From Polytrichum commune (lineage: Eukaryota > Streptophyta > Polytrichopsida > Polytrichales > Polytrichaceae): a DNA stretch of 64,000 nucleotides. A program made the position numbers and the translations under genes. Location: assembly GCA_950295325.1 (NCBI GenBank), contig OX485805.1, positions 24,725,501 through 24,789,500 of the forward strand, read 5' to 3'. Positions 49,438 through 60,613 of the stretch are shown here, in pieces. The notes beneath the pieces are model-generated. The model had not been told where the DNA came from, ran no database searches, and was given only the letters and a program-made list of their open reading frames with translations. The first letter of the stretch is position 1. Every line of letters starts with the position of its first letter.

Positions 49438-49558
49438 GAGATACTACATGGTGTGCCATTGTGTGTGATATATTATGCCTCAATTGTATATCGATTTTCA
49501 CATGCTCCCCCCTCCCCCCCTCTCCTTGGGTTTTGTTTTGTTTCCTTTTTTGCGCCAG

Positions 49559-49984
49559 CGTTTGGAGCCCTCGATTGAGATCGTCAGCGAATCAAACTTG
49601 GGGAGCTTCTTCTACGAGACCGTCTACGATGCCGCGTCCACCATAGACTACTCCAAGGAGCCTATTGACGCCGGCGTCGTCGATAGCCCCCCACCCAAGC
49701 AAATCTTCCGGCCATCTCCGTCCCCGTCGCCGCTCAAGGGCATAAATCGCAAATGCGTCCGGACGTCCCCCTCTCGGCCCGGCGGCAGTAGTACACCTCA
49801 ACGGCGGCTGCGGATGGACGCTCGGCCTACGAAGAGTGGCACCCTTCCTATTCCTTTGCGGGAAGCATTGCCCCTCCTCGCCGACTCCGACGGGAACGCC
49901 CCCGGTGACAAGGTGAACCCTGTGGTACTTTTGGGCCACCCCCTTTCGAGGGAGCCTAAAAGTATCACACAAGCCCTTCGGTGA
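49559..49984 (+). CDS. possible downstream exon, unrecognised proline/serine-rich frame
   Basis: A frame opened by the acceptor TTTTTTGCGCCAG codes LEPSIEIVSESNLGSFFYET, then a P/S/R-rich stretch, and stops at 49984. No domain is recognised. A donor linking it to the HAD exon was not found with confidence, so it may be an alternative 3' exon or a remnant. Confidence 0.35.
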   Translation, partial: RLEPSIEIVSESNLGSFFYETVYDAASTIDYSKEPIDAGVVDSPPPKQIFRPSPSPSPLKGINRKCVRTSPSRPGGSSTPQRRLRMDARPTKSGTLPIPLREALPLLADSDGNAPGDKVNPVVLLGHPLSREPKSITQALR

Positions 49985-52756
49985 AGGTGGCCTGCATTTG
50001 CAGGCGCCCAAGCCGAACCCGGATGATAGGTGTATAACGTGAGTAGTTAGATTTTTAAGGGAGATTAAATATGCGTCGTAGTACCTCCGGAGGTTAGGCC
50101 TTAGTTTTTTACTAATGTGGCTTTAAACTCCACTAACCAATTTCATATCTAGTTCTAACCGTAACCTACAACCTATTCTACGCGCAGACGCACCAGCCTT
50201 GAAACCAAGGCAATCCTAATTTGTGAATTGGGATGGTTCTGATACACCCAACCGGGTGTGACTCATACCATCCTAACTCAACGAACGGAATAACGACAAT
50301 TTGATGGACCATTCAATTCTTCCTATTTCTTTATTTAGTTCGATTTAGTTTTCTAAGCGGGGGAACTTGGCCTAAGTCCCACCCTTCACACAAATTCCTT
50401 CTTAATTACTTACTTTTGTTTGTACGTCGTAATTTACTACATTAACATATTAGGCATCACCCCTTACCTCGGGTCTCTTGCCAACAAGGGTTTACGATTT
50501 ATTTTGTATGTTTTGATTGTTAAATGTGTTTACACTGGATAGACCACGAAATGCAACTCAATGGGACCAGGGTGACGGGCGACCTGTAGGTTCAACCTGT
50601 TGCGCAATCTTCATAAATTGGGGCCATTACTCCCAATCTATGGGGCCAACAACATAATAGTGGATTCGCGGGTCATTAACCCCACCTTTCCACCAACAAC
50701 ATTCAGAGTGGTCGTGTCGGTGATTAATCCGACTTACCACACACGAAACTTGCTAATAAATGAAGCTACTACCACAAAACATACCAAGGGCCCCGAAAAC
50801 AATGGAATTGGGTACTCCCTTGGCGGTCAAGTGGTCAAGCCACTTGACCTTACGAGATAGGTGAGTGGGTTTAGAAATGCGTACCTTAGCCGTGCTCCCT
50901 CCAATCCTAAATGGAAGGCTTAAGGTTAGTTAATTTACCTCAATTTTCCTCGGTTGATTTGGGCTTGATGTAGGCCGAGCCGCTACCTCCTTCCTTGCTC
51001 CACTTTCCGAGCGTCGACCTTGCCTCCTTCTTTGTAACTAGTTGGTAGTAAGCGTACCTTAGTTAACAATTAAAATATAAAGTGTTATTCTGCCCTGTAA
51101 TTTAATCCTAAGCATAATATTTATACTTAGTGCACCAAATTATCTTTCCAATGATCTAAAAATCACTCTAATCGGATAAGAAATGCAAAAGTTATGAGGG
51201 TTGGAAGTGTGAGGTCGATTCAACCGACCCTTCCAACCCACCTATCTACCTTCTAACTTCAAAAATTCATAGCACATTCCTTACTACTTGGATCTAGGCT
51301 TTCCTTATACCATTGGAAAGCTATGAACAAGCTCTAACTAGAAAAATTATGACATCAGCAGGTTAAGCTAATAGAAATTCAGCGGACTCCTTGTAACACA
51401 GCAGTCAATCAAGAAGGCTTAAACTATGTATCTCGCCTTCAACAATTCATATCTAATTCAAATCTTAGTCAAATCAAACGTTCTATATGACCCTGGAGAG
51501 ATATTAAAAAGATGTATTTGATAAAAATATGTGATTAGAAAGGCAAGCCGAAGTGAACCCAGCAGGTCCTCTGTAATGCAGCAGTCAACCAAAAGTTCTC
51601 AAACTATGTGTCCCATCTTGCACAATTCATATCTAATTCAAATCATGCTCAAATCAAATGTTCTAAGCCATTTTGGAAAGCTACACAAAAGTTCTACTTG
51701 GGAAAAATATAATTTCTTGGAATTAAAATTCCTATTGGGCTCGCAGGTCTGATCCAGCAGCCGCTACCCACAAGACCACCCAGTTTTTCTACTCCATCTT
51801 TGAAAATCCATAACTAATTGTCATCTCAACCAAATCACAAATGGGAAACGGCTATGGATAGCTATATGAAATCTCTCTAAGAGAAAAATGATAAGTATCT
51901 TGTTCTAGCTTTTGAACTAAGCCTTCAGGGCATTGGCAGATGAGGTCTATAATGTCTCTACTCAAAACTCTACCATCCAACCTACCTCTACAAAAGAAAG
52001 AATAATTTTGTTGGTGTGTTAATAAACACACAACCTAACTAGGAGAGAGAGAGTAGAGGAGGTTCTCAAGCCTTTCTTTTAGACCATTGAGAATACATGC
52101 TAAAGGATTTTTTCCTAACTACATTGAAGCAGGGCTTCGCCCAAAAACTAGAGAAAGAGCGAGAGCTACAAGGTGGAAGGAGGGGTTTTTAAACCCTCTC
52201 ACAAAAGGGTTGGACCCCTCCTCCACCGGATCCATTTTTCAAACCCTTTCCCGAAATTTTGGCTCGGGGGTTTTCCCGGTTGAGGTTGCCACCCTCTCGC
52301 CGAGGTGGCTCCGACAAAAAACCTTTAGAAATCTTTCTAATTTTTCCGCCATCGAGTTGGCAAGGGGGCAAGTGGGCAAGTATCCCCCTTGCTCTCTTTC
52401 TTTTTTTTCTTCAAAATTCTTCACGCCGATTTTATCTTCTTACGTAAAACACCTCCAATAGTCTTGTGTGCCTCACACTAACTAATAAACTAACACTTGC
52501 TTAGCTAGCATCTACTAACATTTGCTTAATAACTAGCATCTACTAATATTTGCTTAGCTAGTTGTTTTTACTAGCTAGCATATTTTTTCTACTTTGCTAT
52601 CTTCTAGCACTACTTAGTTTCATTTTGACCTTCCTTCTTCTAGGCTAAATGCTAAATGAACTAATTTTTCCTAAATTCCCTATCAATTCTAACTTTTAAT
52701 GCTAACATTCTAACTAAAAGTGATCCCGCAGAGTGGTGGACCACTCAAAGGGTTCA
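49985..52756. repeat. spacer with degenerate tandem repeats, origin unknown
   Basis: About 51380-51910 holds three related units of roughly 180 bp (phrases CAATTCATATCTAATTCAAA and GCAGCAGTCAA(T/C)CAA recur). The right part, 52212-52756, is almost identical to 61812-62355. No coding domain was recognised and no terminal repeats were assigned. It may be an insertion in the gene's long intron. Confidence 0.4.
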
Positions 52757-52883
52757 CAAACCCCCCCCCCAAACATGGTTAACCGCGCATTACAATCATC
52801 CGGCACTTAAAAAATGAACGTGTGACACGTTTGGGTCTTCCTCCCTAAACTAACACGTGTGTTCTTGCATTGACGCGTTGCAG

Positions 52884-53180
52884 GTTGCTCCCACCCGTAA
52901 ACCTATGCGGGCTAGTGCGTCCGTCGAGTTGGAGCGTTTCTACTCCATGACCAGAAATGCAAGACAGTCCACTTCATCGTATTCGAATTCTTCGTCGTAT
53001 AATTCGGGCGGCCGACGGAATCCAAAATGTGTTTTTGATGGTGGTCACCCCAAGAATGGCTATAGTCGCGGGGCGGAGATTTTCAGGAATGTTGAAGCAA
53101 TGCGAGCAAAAGAAGCCGCAGCAAAAGAAAAAGAGGCAAAAGAAAAAGAGGCAAAAGAAAAAAAAAGCAAAAGAAAATGA
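52884..53180 (+). CDS. possible terminal exon with K/E repeat tail
   Basis: After the acceptor GACGCGTTGCAG comes a 98-codon frame, VAPTRKPMRASASVELERFY, then GGRRNPKCVFDGGHPKNGYS, ending in AKEKEAKEKEAKEKK and a stop at 53180. No known domain is seen. A degenerate palindrome (about 52829, GTTTGGGTCTTCCTCCCTAA) precedes it, as in the other introns of the gene, which supports membership of the same gene. The last repeat units (AKEKEAKEK) look like slippage-expanded codons. Confidence 0.4.
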   Translation, partial: VAPTRKPMRASASVELERFYSMTRNARQSTSSYSNSSSYNSGGRRNPKCVFDGGHPKNGYSRGAEIFRNVEAMRAKEAAAKEKEAKEKEAKEKKSKRK

Positions 53181-53383
53181 AGCAAAAGAAAAAGAGGTAG
53201 TCTCCGAGGCTAGATAGGCCATAGTAGGCGTAGGGTTGTGGGCCATAGGCAAGAACATTTTGGGTCGCACTATCCAATGGATGTGTGGTGTTAGCATGCT
53301 ATGCATTTTACATGCCACACTTTGTATGTTTTTTTTGCAATAATATAAGTGTCACATGATTTCCCCTTCCATATGGTCTAAGG

Positions 53384-53600
53384 TTTGGATTGCCCTACCT
53401 AAACCATCACAAATATGAGTTTGGAATATTTTGTATGTTATATTATATTGGTTCACATATTTCCCCTTCAATATGATCTATGGTTTGGATTGCCCTACCT
53501 AAACCATATTCATACAAGTTTTTGTGCGATAATATGAATGTTTTAAGATTTCCCCTTCAACTTGGCCTAAGGTTTGGATTGCCCACCCTAAACAATCCCA
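53384..53600. repeat. three degenerate palindrome-like units
   Basis: GGTTTGGATTGCCC...CTAAAC occurs three times (about 53384, 53471, 53570) about 90-100 bp apart, within a repeated phrase CCCCTTC(A/C)A(T/A)...GGTCTA. The outer halves resemble the GTTTGGGTCG/CGACCCAAAC units, so these may be eroded relatives. Confidence 0.5.
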
Positions 53601-53906
53601 AATATGAGTTATTAATGGGGATCTTGTTCTAAACACCCGCTTCAAAGTGTTCGCATCTTACAACTTTCTCCAATATGTGTTCCATTTATCCTTGTTCTTA
53701 TTTTTGTGAATGTCTCAAAATGCCCAAAAAGTCTCAATTTAACGAATATAGTGTTACAACCCTATTTTACAAATAATCATGTAGAGGACATATTTCCAAT
53801 GTTATGGTAGATCTAACGAATTTGTAAAATTTACCCTCGATGAATTAAATTGACCCTATTTTTTATCTCACGTGGTTTCTAAAATTTCAATAGTCACCTC
53901 CCCGTG

Positions 53907-55246
53907 TGTAAATGCCCCATATCGTGTTTGTTTATTGTGCAAGAGAGGAATTGAAGAACTCAAAAGCCACACAACACACATTATGGGTGGTGGGTATTGA
54001 TGTTTTAAAGGTGAGGACCTTGAAACATCTTTTGGTAAGACTCAAATGGGTGTTGTGGCAGTGGCAAGACAAGGGTGAATTTATCGGGTGGATTTGTAGG
54101 AGTGAATTTGTATTGGAAACTTGAAAAATGTCTTTATTACTTCTAGTCTTACTTTCAATTTTTCAAATTCTTAAGATAAATATACAGTTATGAATATGAA
54201 TGCTCCAAAAAATGATAATTAAGATACCATCCCATCACAATACTCAAATTTCAATATTACATAATTGAAGGGTCCTCAAAATGGAGGCCAAAAATAGTAC
54301 TACCCTCCCTAAAATATGTCAAATATCACATGGATGTACAACATTTTACACTAGGTGTGCCCCTTGTGCCCTTCTTACACTCACATTAGTTCATACATAC
54401 TATGAAGAGTTCACCCCCTGGGGCAGCTTTATCCTATGTATTTACCTTGATACCTCATTGAGTATTGTCATTTCACCCTATTGTTAACTTAGATATTTTC
54501 TATCACTTACATCAAACAAATAAAAAACACTAGGGTGGTAGGTTTCAAGGATGATTGGTGTAGTGTCTATAAGGATTAATTATTACATTGGAAACATGAA
54601 AGCTATAACAATCTTTGGCACTTTACTCTAGACTCCCATTTAATTTGTTAAGGTTGATTATTCATTTTTTTACTCTTGAATGTTCATTTGTGCTTCTTAT
54701 AGTTGTGTGTGATTCCGTCCTATACTTAGAAGCCTAAATGTTATATTTGTATGCTTCTACATTTTTCGTGAAGCTCAATTATAGTTCTTGGCAATAGTCT
54801 TTGTAGCTTGGCAATTTTCCTCATGAGGAGGCATGCTATATTTAGTTCACTGAACAAGTATCATAATTAACTGTAACTATATTTATTATAGAGAAAACTG
54901 AATAAAGTAAAGTAAAGTAAAGAAAAATGTAATCTTGAACAAAATTTGATGTAGGGATTTGAAGTTCGTGTTGTCACGTCACATCACATCTCATGACAAC
55001 AACATTGACGCTAGACCCAAAAACGTCACGTCGCTAGGGGGGGTAATTCTGACCACTTAACTAGGGGTAGACTAACGCAATCAACCCCTTCGTCAATGGT
55101 CTCGTAGACTGCTAAGTGGACTGCTACTTTCAATTGATACGGATGTTCGATTGCAAAAGAAAAAGAAAAAATTAAAAATTAAAAAAAATATTGGACCATT
55201 AGATCTTGTTGGATGCAAGATCTAAAGGTCCGTATTTTTTGAAACT
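53907..55246. other. spacer, no gene recognised
   Basis: AT-rich sequence right of the giant insertion, starting with its target duplication. A short (AAAGT)n run lies near 54906-54922. No gene or TIR pair was recognised. Confidence 0.35.
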
Positions 55247-56024
55247 CTCGGGGGGGGGGTTCACTCCCTCTTATATTTTGCATACACGTGCGTTCGGGAC
55301 CTATTTATTGGGGGGCTATTTACCTTGCAGAAAAGATTATAAGGTATGGTATTTTTCAAAATAAAGGTGTGATGGTATTTTACATGTGATGGTATTTTAC
55401 ATGTTATCCTTTTTCATTATTTAAAAACCCCCTATATTAGAGTTATCCGTAAAGTGAGTTGAAGAGAGGGTTTTGGGCCTGGATTTGAGAAAATTGTGTG
55501 ACAGGCCCTAAAAGTGGAGCAGGTGTCTATAGATATAAAAAAACATAGGCACAAATCTTTTGAGGGACCGGAAATGGTGAAAAAAAAAATTTGCTCCTGT
55601 GTTGCGAGCGTGCCCCGGGAATTTAGCGTCGCTTTGTCAGAGGGTGCTAATTCTGTCGCCCTGTTTCGCTAATTCTGTTAGGGGTGCAGACAAGACTAAG
55701 TAAGTAGTGAAGCACGCCCAAAATCAGCAAGCACGCATGACAGCCTCAACCACGAATAGGCGGATTCTCTCATCCAAAAACAAGCAGACCAGCTCTGACC
55801 CTAAACCCTGGCCTTGTGTATTATGCCCCGGAATTCAAGAGCCGTACTTTGCGTTTCCATTGGTTTGTGTGAATAGTGCACTCAAAATCTGTCAAAACAC
55901 CAGCTCACTTTACGGATAACTCTATTATATGTAAGTTTTTTACAAAATTTATCTACAATGAATATATTAGACCCTATTTTTTATCGCACGTTGTTCTACA
56001 ATTTTCGCCAGTGAACCCCCCGAG
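55247..56024. mobile_element. family D MITE, 778 bp
   Basis: Ends CTCGGGGGGGGGTTCACT (left) and, complemented, CTCGGGGGGTTCACTGGCG (right), followed by ACACGTGCGTT or ACAACGTGCGATAA, as in other family D elements. Inside, AGAGTTATCCGTAAAGTGAG (55439-55458) is repeated in inverse at 55904-55923, a subterminal inverted repeat. The flanks TTGAAACT and TTTGAACT match at 6 of 8. No coding capacity. Confidence 0.65.
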
Positions 56025-57650
56025 TTTGAACTTTTTTGAAATTTTAAGAATTGGTTTTAGAAGACTACTACTTGATTGAAATAATCGACCAAAAAATTTC
56101 TTTAAAAATGAACAAAAATTTGATGAAGTTAAAACATTTACCACAACATGGGGCGTCACATCTAACGTGACGTGACGGCCAAGGGCCGCGTTACGTTCAT
56201 TTGCACATCCCTCCCCCGAAAAAAAAATGGAATGAGAAGTTACCATGCTCTAATATCAACAAGTTAGGCAAAACCTCAAAGCCGCAAGGTGGAAAAAAAG
56301 GGACACATGGGATCTCAAGAAGCACGTGCAGGCATTGAAACCCCACCCCACCCCCTTCCCAGTAGCTACAGTAGTGTTGTACACACTCTAGTCTCTTGCA
56401 CTCTCGTTGCCATGGATGCTCAGAGACCCGCAAAGTTGACAAACAAAATCGAAGACATGAAATCCACTGGATCCCCGTGAATACTGTCCCTAGTGAGTGC
56501 ATGACGCACCTTGGAAGGGGCTTCTGTAGTTGAGAAAGTCATGATAGCAGCCAGTGGAAGGGCCTTTGAAGTTGAGCATCTAGTACCTAGGCTAGAGTAG
56601 ACGAGACCGCTTGGTGGAAGTGGGAAGATATACAATTGTCATTTGATGAATCGTGTGCTGCTCTGCATGAGTTGCCCAGCAATATCTTGGGTCGTACACG
56701 AATTGTTGCTAAGTTACTTGGCGCGTGGATAACTTCGTAAAGGAAGCAGCGGGGATGATCTGAAGAATTCATGTCGTGAAGTTCACATGGGGCACCTCTG
56801 CTCCCCGCATATATAGAAGTAATGGATGTGTGCTACTTTTCACCAGTGAGACTTTCTACCAGTGTCCTGAGATTCAAGTCAACGTTGAATGGGTCAGGTC
56901 AGACTTTGGAGTAGAGATTGTGGGTACAAAGTATTCAGGATCCAGATCAGAGCACATTACATTCGATCGCATAACTAGTAAGCTTAATAGATCGATTCTT
57001 GTCACAGCGCTGGACTAGTGCAATCTTAACTTGTCCGGTGTCAACTCGAGTTTCAATTACTACAAGTGGGTTTTGTAATTCATGTGAGGCTGGAACACAG
57101 AGCTTTGTATAAGACCTGCGAGCGCCAAGTTGTCTGTCGACGTTCAGGTTAAAGTAACGGCGGTCCAAATTCCTTCTCAAAACTGAAAATTCAAGAATTC
57201 AGGATCCGAAGAGGCAGTAATTCGGGCATGCAGAGACTTTGAATGCTTCAAGTCACAGAGCTGAATTACATTGCATCGTCTTCAACCTGTCCGTAGGGTG
57301 TAGGGTCAGGCGTTTATGAGCATTGATGCTTGCGACTCTTCCTGGGTATCTTAGCTGTGGCTGTGCTGGTACTGTACAGTCTGGCCGTTCATGATTACAA
57401 GTTACTATTTGCAGCAATTCTGTGATATGCAGTCTGAGAGCGTGAATTAGTTCAGTTACTTTTGAGATTTATTTGACAGATAAGGGTATAAGGCTCAGGC
57501 ACGGCATATCACTCATTCTAAAACTCTGCAAGCACCACCCCGCGAGGGGCCAGAATTTGTACATCCTTGTTATTTACAGTCGTCATTGGTCATCAATCTT
57601 TTGATTAATCCATAACTTAGTGCAACCTAGTTTCTCGTCATCTCACAAAA
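56025..57650. other. spacer and upstream region of the DUF2985 gene
   Basis: No conserved frame was recognised. The last several hundred bases should contain the promoter and 5' leader of the gene starting at 57651. Confidence 0.35.
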
Positions 57651-58634
57651 ATGACATTCAATCAAAGCGAAGGTGACAAGCTGCCCAGTGATCATCCAAT
57701 GCACAACACCAAAAATTTATGGGCTCCGAGACAAGAACCAGATCACAGTGATCGAATGCATGGCGTTGCGGGATCTAATTATGTGAGCAATAGCCCGCGG
57801 GGGTTGACAAAATACAAGTCCCGGGCGGAGAGAGCTGGGGAACAACATGATGAGAATCATCAGCATGACTTGATTGGATCAATGGATCAAAATTTCTCTG
57901 CATTGTCATTCAAAGGCCACCCTCATGCTGACACTGAAAGACCGGACCACACTCTCTTGCGGGTCAAGAGCACTACCCTAACCCCATCGGCAACCTTCAC
58001 CCGTATGAGACCACCGACACCGTCTGAACCACCGAAAGGCGGCCAAGGCATACGTCGAGAGAGTTTCACCAAGGAACCTATTGTGACGTGGTTAAGGAAA
58101 CCGACGAACTTGCTGCGGCTTGCATGGCTCGTTCCTACAATCATCGTGGGCATCCTCTGGCTGCTGATCACGTTCGGCATCCTGGACTCCGCCATCCGGA
58201 ACAAGCGAGAGAGAGACGACATCAAAGAAATCTGCAACCAAATTCTGAACACTCTCTTCGTGCTCCTGGCGCTCTGTCTGCAGCCTGTGAAGACTCTGCA
58301 CTTGTTTTGGCTGGTGCGCTGGAGGGTTACTCCTAAAGACGACATCGCCAGGCTTCGGGCCGTCTACTGCAAAGGCGGATCGAGGAAACCTCACGAGAGA
58401 GTTCACATTCTGGTGGTTTTGCTATTGATGCAGTTGACTTACATGGCCACATATGTGATGGCCGTGTTGTGTTGGGTGTACAAGAGATCAGTCCGGCCGG
58501 AGCTGTGGGTGGATGTTATGTTCGGCCTGGCCGTGGGATCCGGTGTCACGGCGAGGCTTTACCGTAGATTCAGCCCTTTAGGGAGAGATTACGTCCTGCC
58601 GGATGATGCACAAGAGCTAGCCGTTGCAGTCTAA
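57651..58634 (+). CDS. DUF2985-type (PLAC8-related) multi-pass membrane protein
   Basis: Single-exon 327-residue frame with the ATG directly after CATCTCACAAAA. Residues 1-145 are polar and probably disordered. Hydrophobic segments follow at about 155-178, 200-222 and 252-276, with a weaker one at about 286-302. Family landmarks of plant DUF2985/PLAC8 proteins are seen in order: NQILNTLFVLLALCLQP (197-212), RLRAVYCKGG...KPHERVHILVV (about 234-256), YKRSVRPE (277-284) and FSPLGRDY (307-314). In plant relatives a cysteine-rich PLAC8 segment usually follows SPLG-x-DY; here the frame ends 13 residues later, so the PLAC8 part is missing, lost, or on a downstream exon that I cannot identify. Function is unknown; plasma-membrane location is a family-based guess. 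Confidence 0.8.
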   Translation: MTFNQSEGDKLPSDHPMHNTKNLWAPRQEPDHSDRMHGVAGSNYVSNSPRGLTKYKSRAERAGEQHDENHQHDLIGSMDQNFSALSFKGHPHADTERPDHTLLRVKSTTLTPSATFTRMRPPTPSEPPKGGQGIRRESFTKEPIVTWLRKPTNLLRLAWLVPTIIVGILWLLITFGILDSAIRNKRERDDIKEICNQILNTLFVLLALCLQPVKTLHLFWLVRWRVTPKDDIARLRAVYCKGGSRKPHERVHILVVLLLMQLTYMATYVMAVLCWVYKRSVRPELWVDVMFGLAVGSGVTARLYRRFSPLGRDYVLPDDAQELAVAV

Positions 58635-60081
58635 ACTGCACAAGAAACTAGTGTTTAGACGATTCCGGGCTTTTTGGCCGATTCCGGACTACACTACCTT
58701 GCCGCCGCACGCCTTTGTGGTGCCAAATGTACGCGCACATCACGTCCAAGGTCTTTCGGTATACGATCACTTCCGCAATGGCTACATGGTGAGTGCAAAC
58801 CCACAACACTCGAGCGCCAGTGTTCACATTTTCGAAAAATGCTTGCTTAATGTACGATTGTCGAGCTTATCAAAAGTCCGAAATTACTTAGATACCAGTT
58901 TAAAGAGCCATGATGATCTCCCTTGTTGAATGTTCCATTTGGATTCAATAAGTTGGGGAGCCCTGTAAATGACGGGTAGATTATTGATGCTAGGGATATA
59001 CTGGCCGGTCGCCCCGAGAAATTGAGGTAGGGACCAAGTAGGAAGGAACCATGTGCACATTTCGTTGGATAATCGTGATCTTTGAATTGAAGTTGAAGGA
59101 TGCATTGAAGGATGCAATGTTCAGTGTTTCTTGTGTTTCACTGAGGTATGTTGTCCTATTACTGAGGGAGTATCTTTTCGTCGTGCTTTAGGGAACAAAT
59201 TCAAAAAATAAGGTCATGTGGGGTCCCCAAAATTATCGGACTTACTAGGTGCAACCCATCTCCATGAAGGGAATTTAGAAGCACTAATATGGGAGGGGCA
59301 AGTACTGAACATAATCTCTCTAATTATAATAAGGTATGCATGGTTTCAAAGACAAGATAGTTCCTTCCTATTCCTTTGCTATGTTGGTTGGCTAGGGTGC
59401 CGGATATAGGACACATGTGAGGGTATTTAGAGTCAAAGTTAGTGTGTAACTAGCTCCTTAGGTGTTGGTTCCAAGACACAGTGATGATGAGTTTGTAAGG
59501 AAAAACTTAGAGGTAATAAATAAACAAGATTTGATTATATGCTAGTAGGAGTTGTTCATGTCTACAATGCAACACGCTAAACATCCCCATCGAGTTTTTG
59601 TGGGGCAAGGTTTATTTATAGGATAAGGGCCGGGGCTAGCAAACCTACAACCCTTCAGAATCTCAAGAAAAACAATTCTAAACCCGAGTGAAAAAAAATG
59701 CATGCCCCACCCGACTTTAGAAGCATTCTTGAAGGCATTCAGAAGCATTCTTGAAGACCGCCTTGTCCGCGAAGTCCATATTGAGTGGACCTCAGCTTCA
59801 AGGCCCAAAACCCAACATACTTGTTCACTTCCACTTAGTATATAAGCAATTGATTGGGATTTCTTTCCCAAAGTGAAACTGTCAATAAAGCATGTAATTC
59901 ATTTGGAAGCAAAAGATGAAAAAATAAATCATTAGCAATGAAGTGAGAATTTTGTGACTTATGAATTGAGAGGGCCTTTGTCATTTGAAATGTGAACTTA
60001 AAATCAATTTTTAGTATTGGCTAATTTAATCTCTAATTTCTTAAGTAATGTGTTCTCCATTTACAAGTAAATTTCTACAAA
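58635..60081. other. spacer, no gene recognised
   Basis: Contains the 3' flank of the DUF2985 gene and AT-rich sequence. A frame at 58624-58929 overlaps the end of that gene and shows no family. A small direct repeat (AGAAGCATTCTTGAAG) occurs at about 59720-59757. Confidence 0.35.
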
Positions 60082-60613
60082 AACACTATATTCGTTAAAT
60101 TGAGACTTTCTCTAGTCTCAAATTAATATATGGATCAAACAACATTCCGTGTTCCGAAACTATATTGAGAACGATCCCAAATATATTATATGTTCTAATA
60201 TCCCAAATCTATTATGTGTGGACATAAGCACATGTGGTAGAGCACTCAACACCAACTTCATCAACAAAAACACTTTGGATAGAGCACTCCAAACTAGTTT
60301 CACCCAAGAAACATATAAAATGATTTCTATTATTAGCATGGTCAATAAAATATAGACATTACAACATACAAAGTGCATGCAATAAATGCATTTTTCTTCA
60401 ATGGAAAATTTAGTCCCAAACTTAATAAAAAAAATGAACTTCACAACTGTATTGAAATATAGTAAATGGATATTCATCCAACCCCAAACAATATAGCATT
60501 CGCAAGTTCTACCCAAACTTTGCCCCAAGTTTGAGGAGCACACATATGAGTAATATATATTCGTCGAATTACAGTTTACACTATAATCATGCTAACACAA
60601 TCCTACCAACTTC

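Larger units (their letters stand above)
34295..53755. mobile_element. inner giant DNA element with 28-nt inverted ends
   Basis: A 28-nt sequence whose core is CACTATATTCGTTAAATTGA (34295-34322) recurs perfectly in inverted orientation at 53728-53755. The tetramer ACAA flanks both ends (34291-34294, 53756-53759) and may be the target duplication. A partial copy starting at 60082 loses similarity with this locus just outside the same sequence, as expected of a true element end. It encloses a DUF7869 gene (minus), the palindrome array and the ParB-methyltransferase gene (plus). Confidence 0.65.
32352..53906. mobile_element. giant TIR-bounded insertion, outer boundary (family D ends, exact 8-bp duplication)
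   Basis: Left end CACGGGGGGATCACAC and right end, complemented, CACGGGGAGGTGACTATTG; both continue inward to ACCACGTG(C/A)GATAA and a GGGT(A/C) stretch, the family D pattern. The flanks are the identical mixed octamer TGTAAATG at 32344-32351 and 53907-53914. This bounds 21,555 bp. Two readings are possible: one very large family D element, or a family D element of about 2.1 kb into which a second 19.5-kb element (34295-53755) has inserted. The second reading is favoured because a partial copy at 60 kb begins at the inner repeat. Confidence 0.7.

Noticed and set aside
51205-51245. Additional palindrome (GGTCGATTCAACCGACC region) as a member of the array family
   Set aside because: Only the core resembles the palindrome; arms GGTTGGAAG/CTTCCAACC differ, so kinship is not supported.
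34295-53755. CACTA (En/Spm) transposon because the inner ends contain CACTA
   Set aside because: The 3-bp flanks do not match (AAA and TTA when the end is set at CACTA), the perfect repeat extends two bases further out, and no CACTA-type transposase was seen.
32352-53906. Polinton or other virus-like giant element
   Set aside because: No DNA polymerase B, retroviral-type integrase, packaging ATPase, protease or capsid-like frame was recognised; the duplication is 8 bp, not 6 bp.
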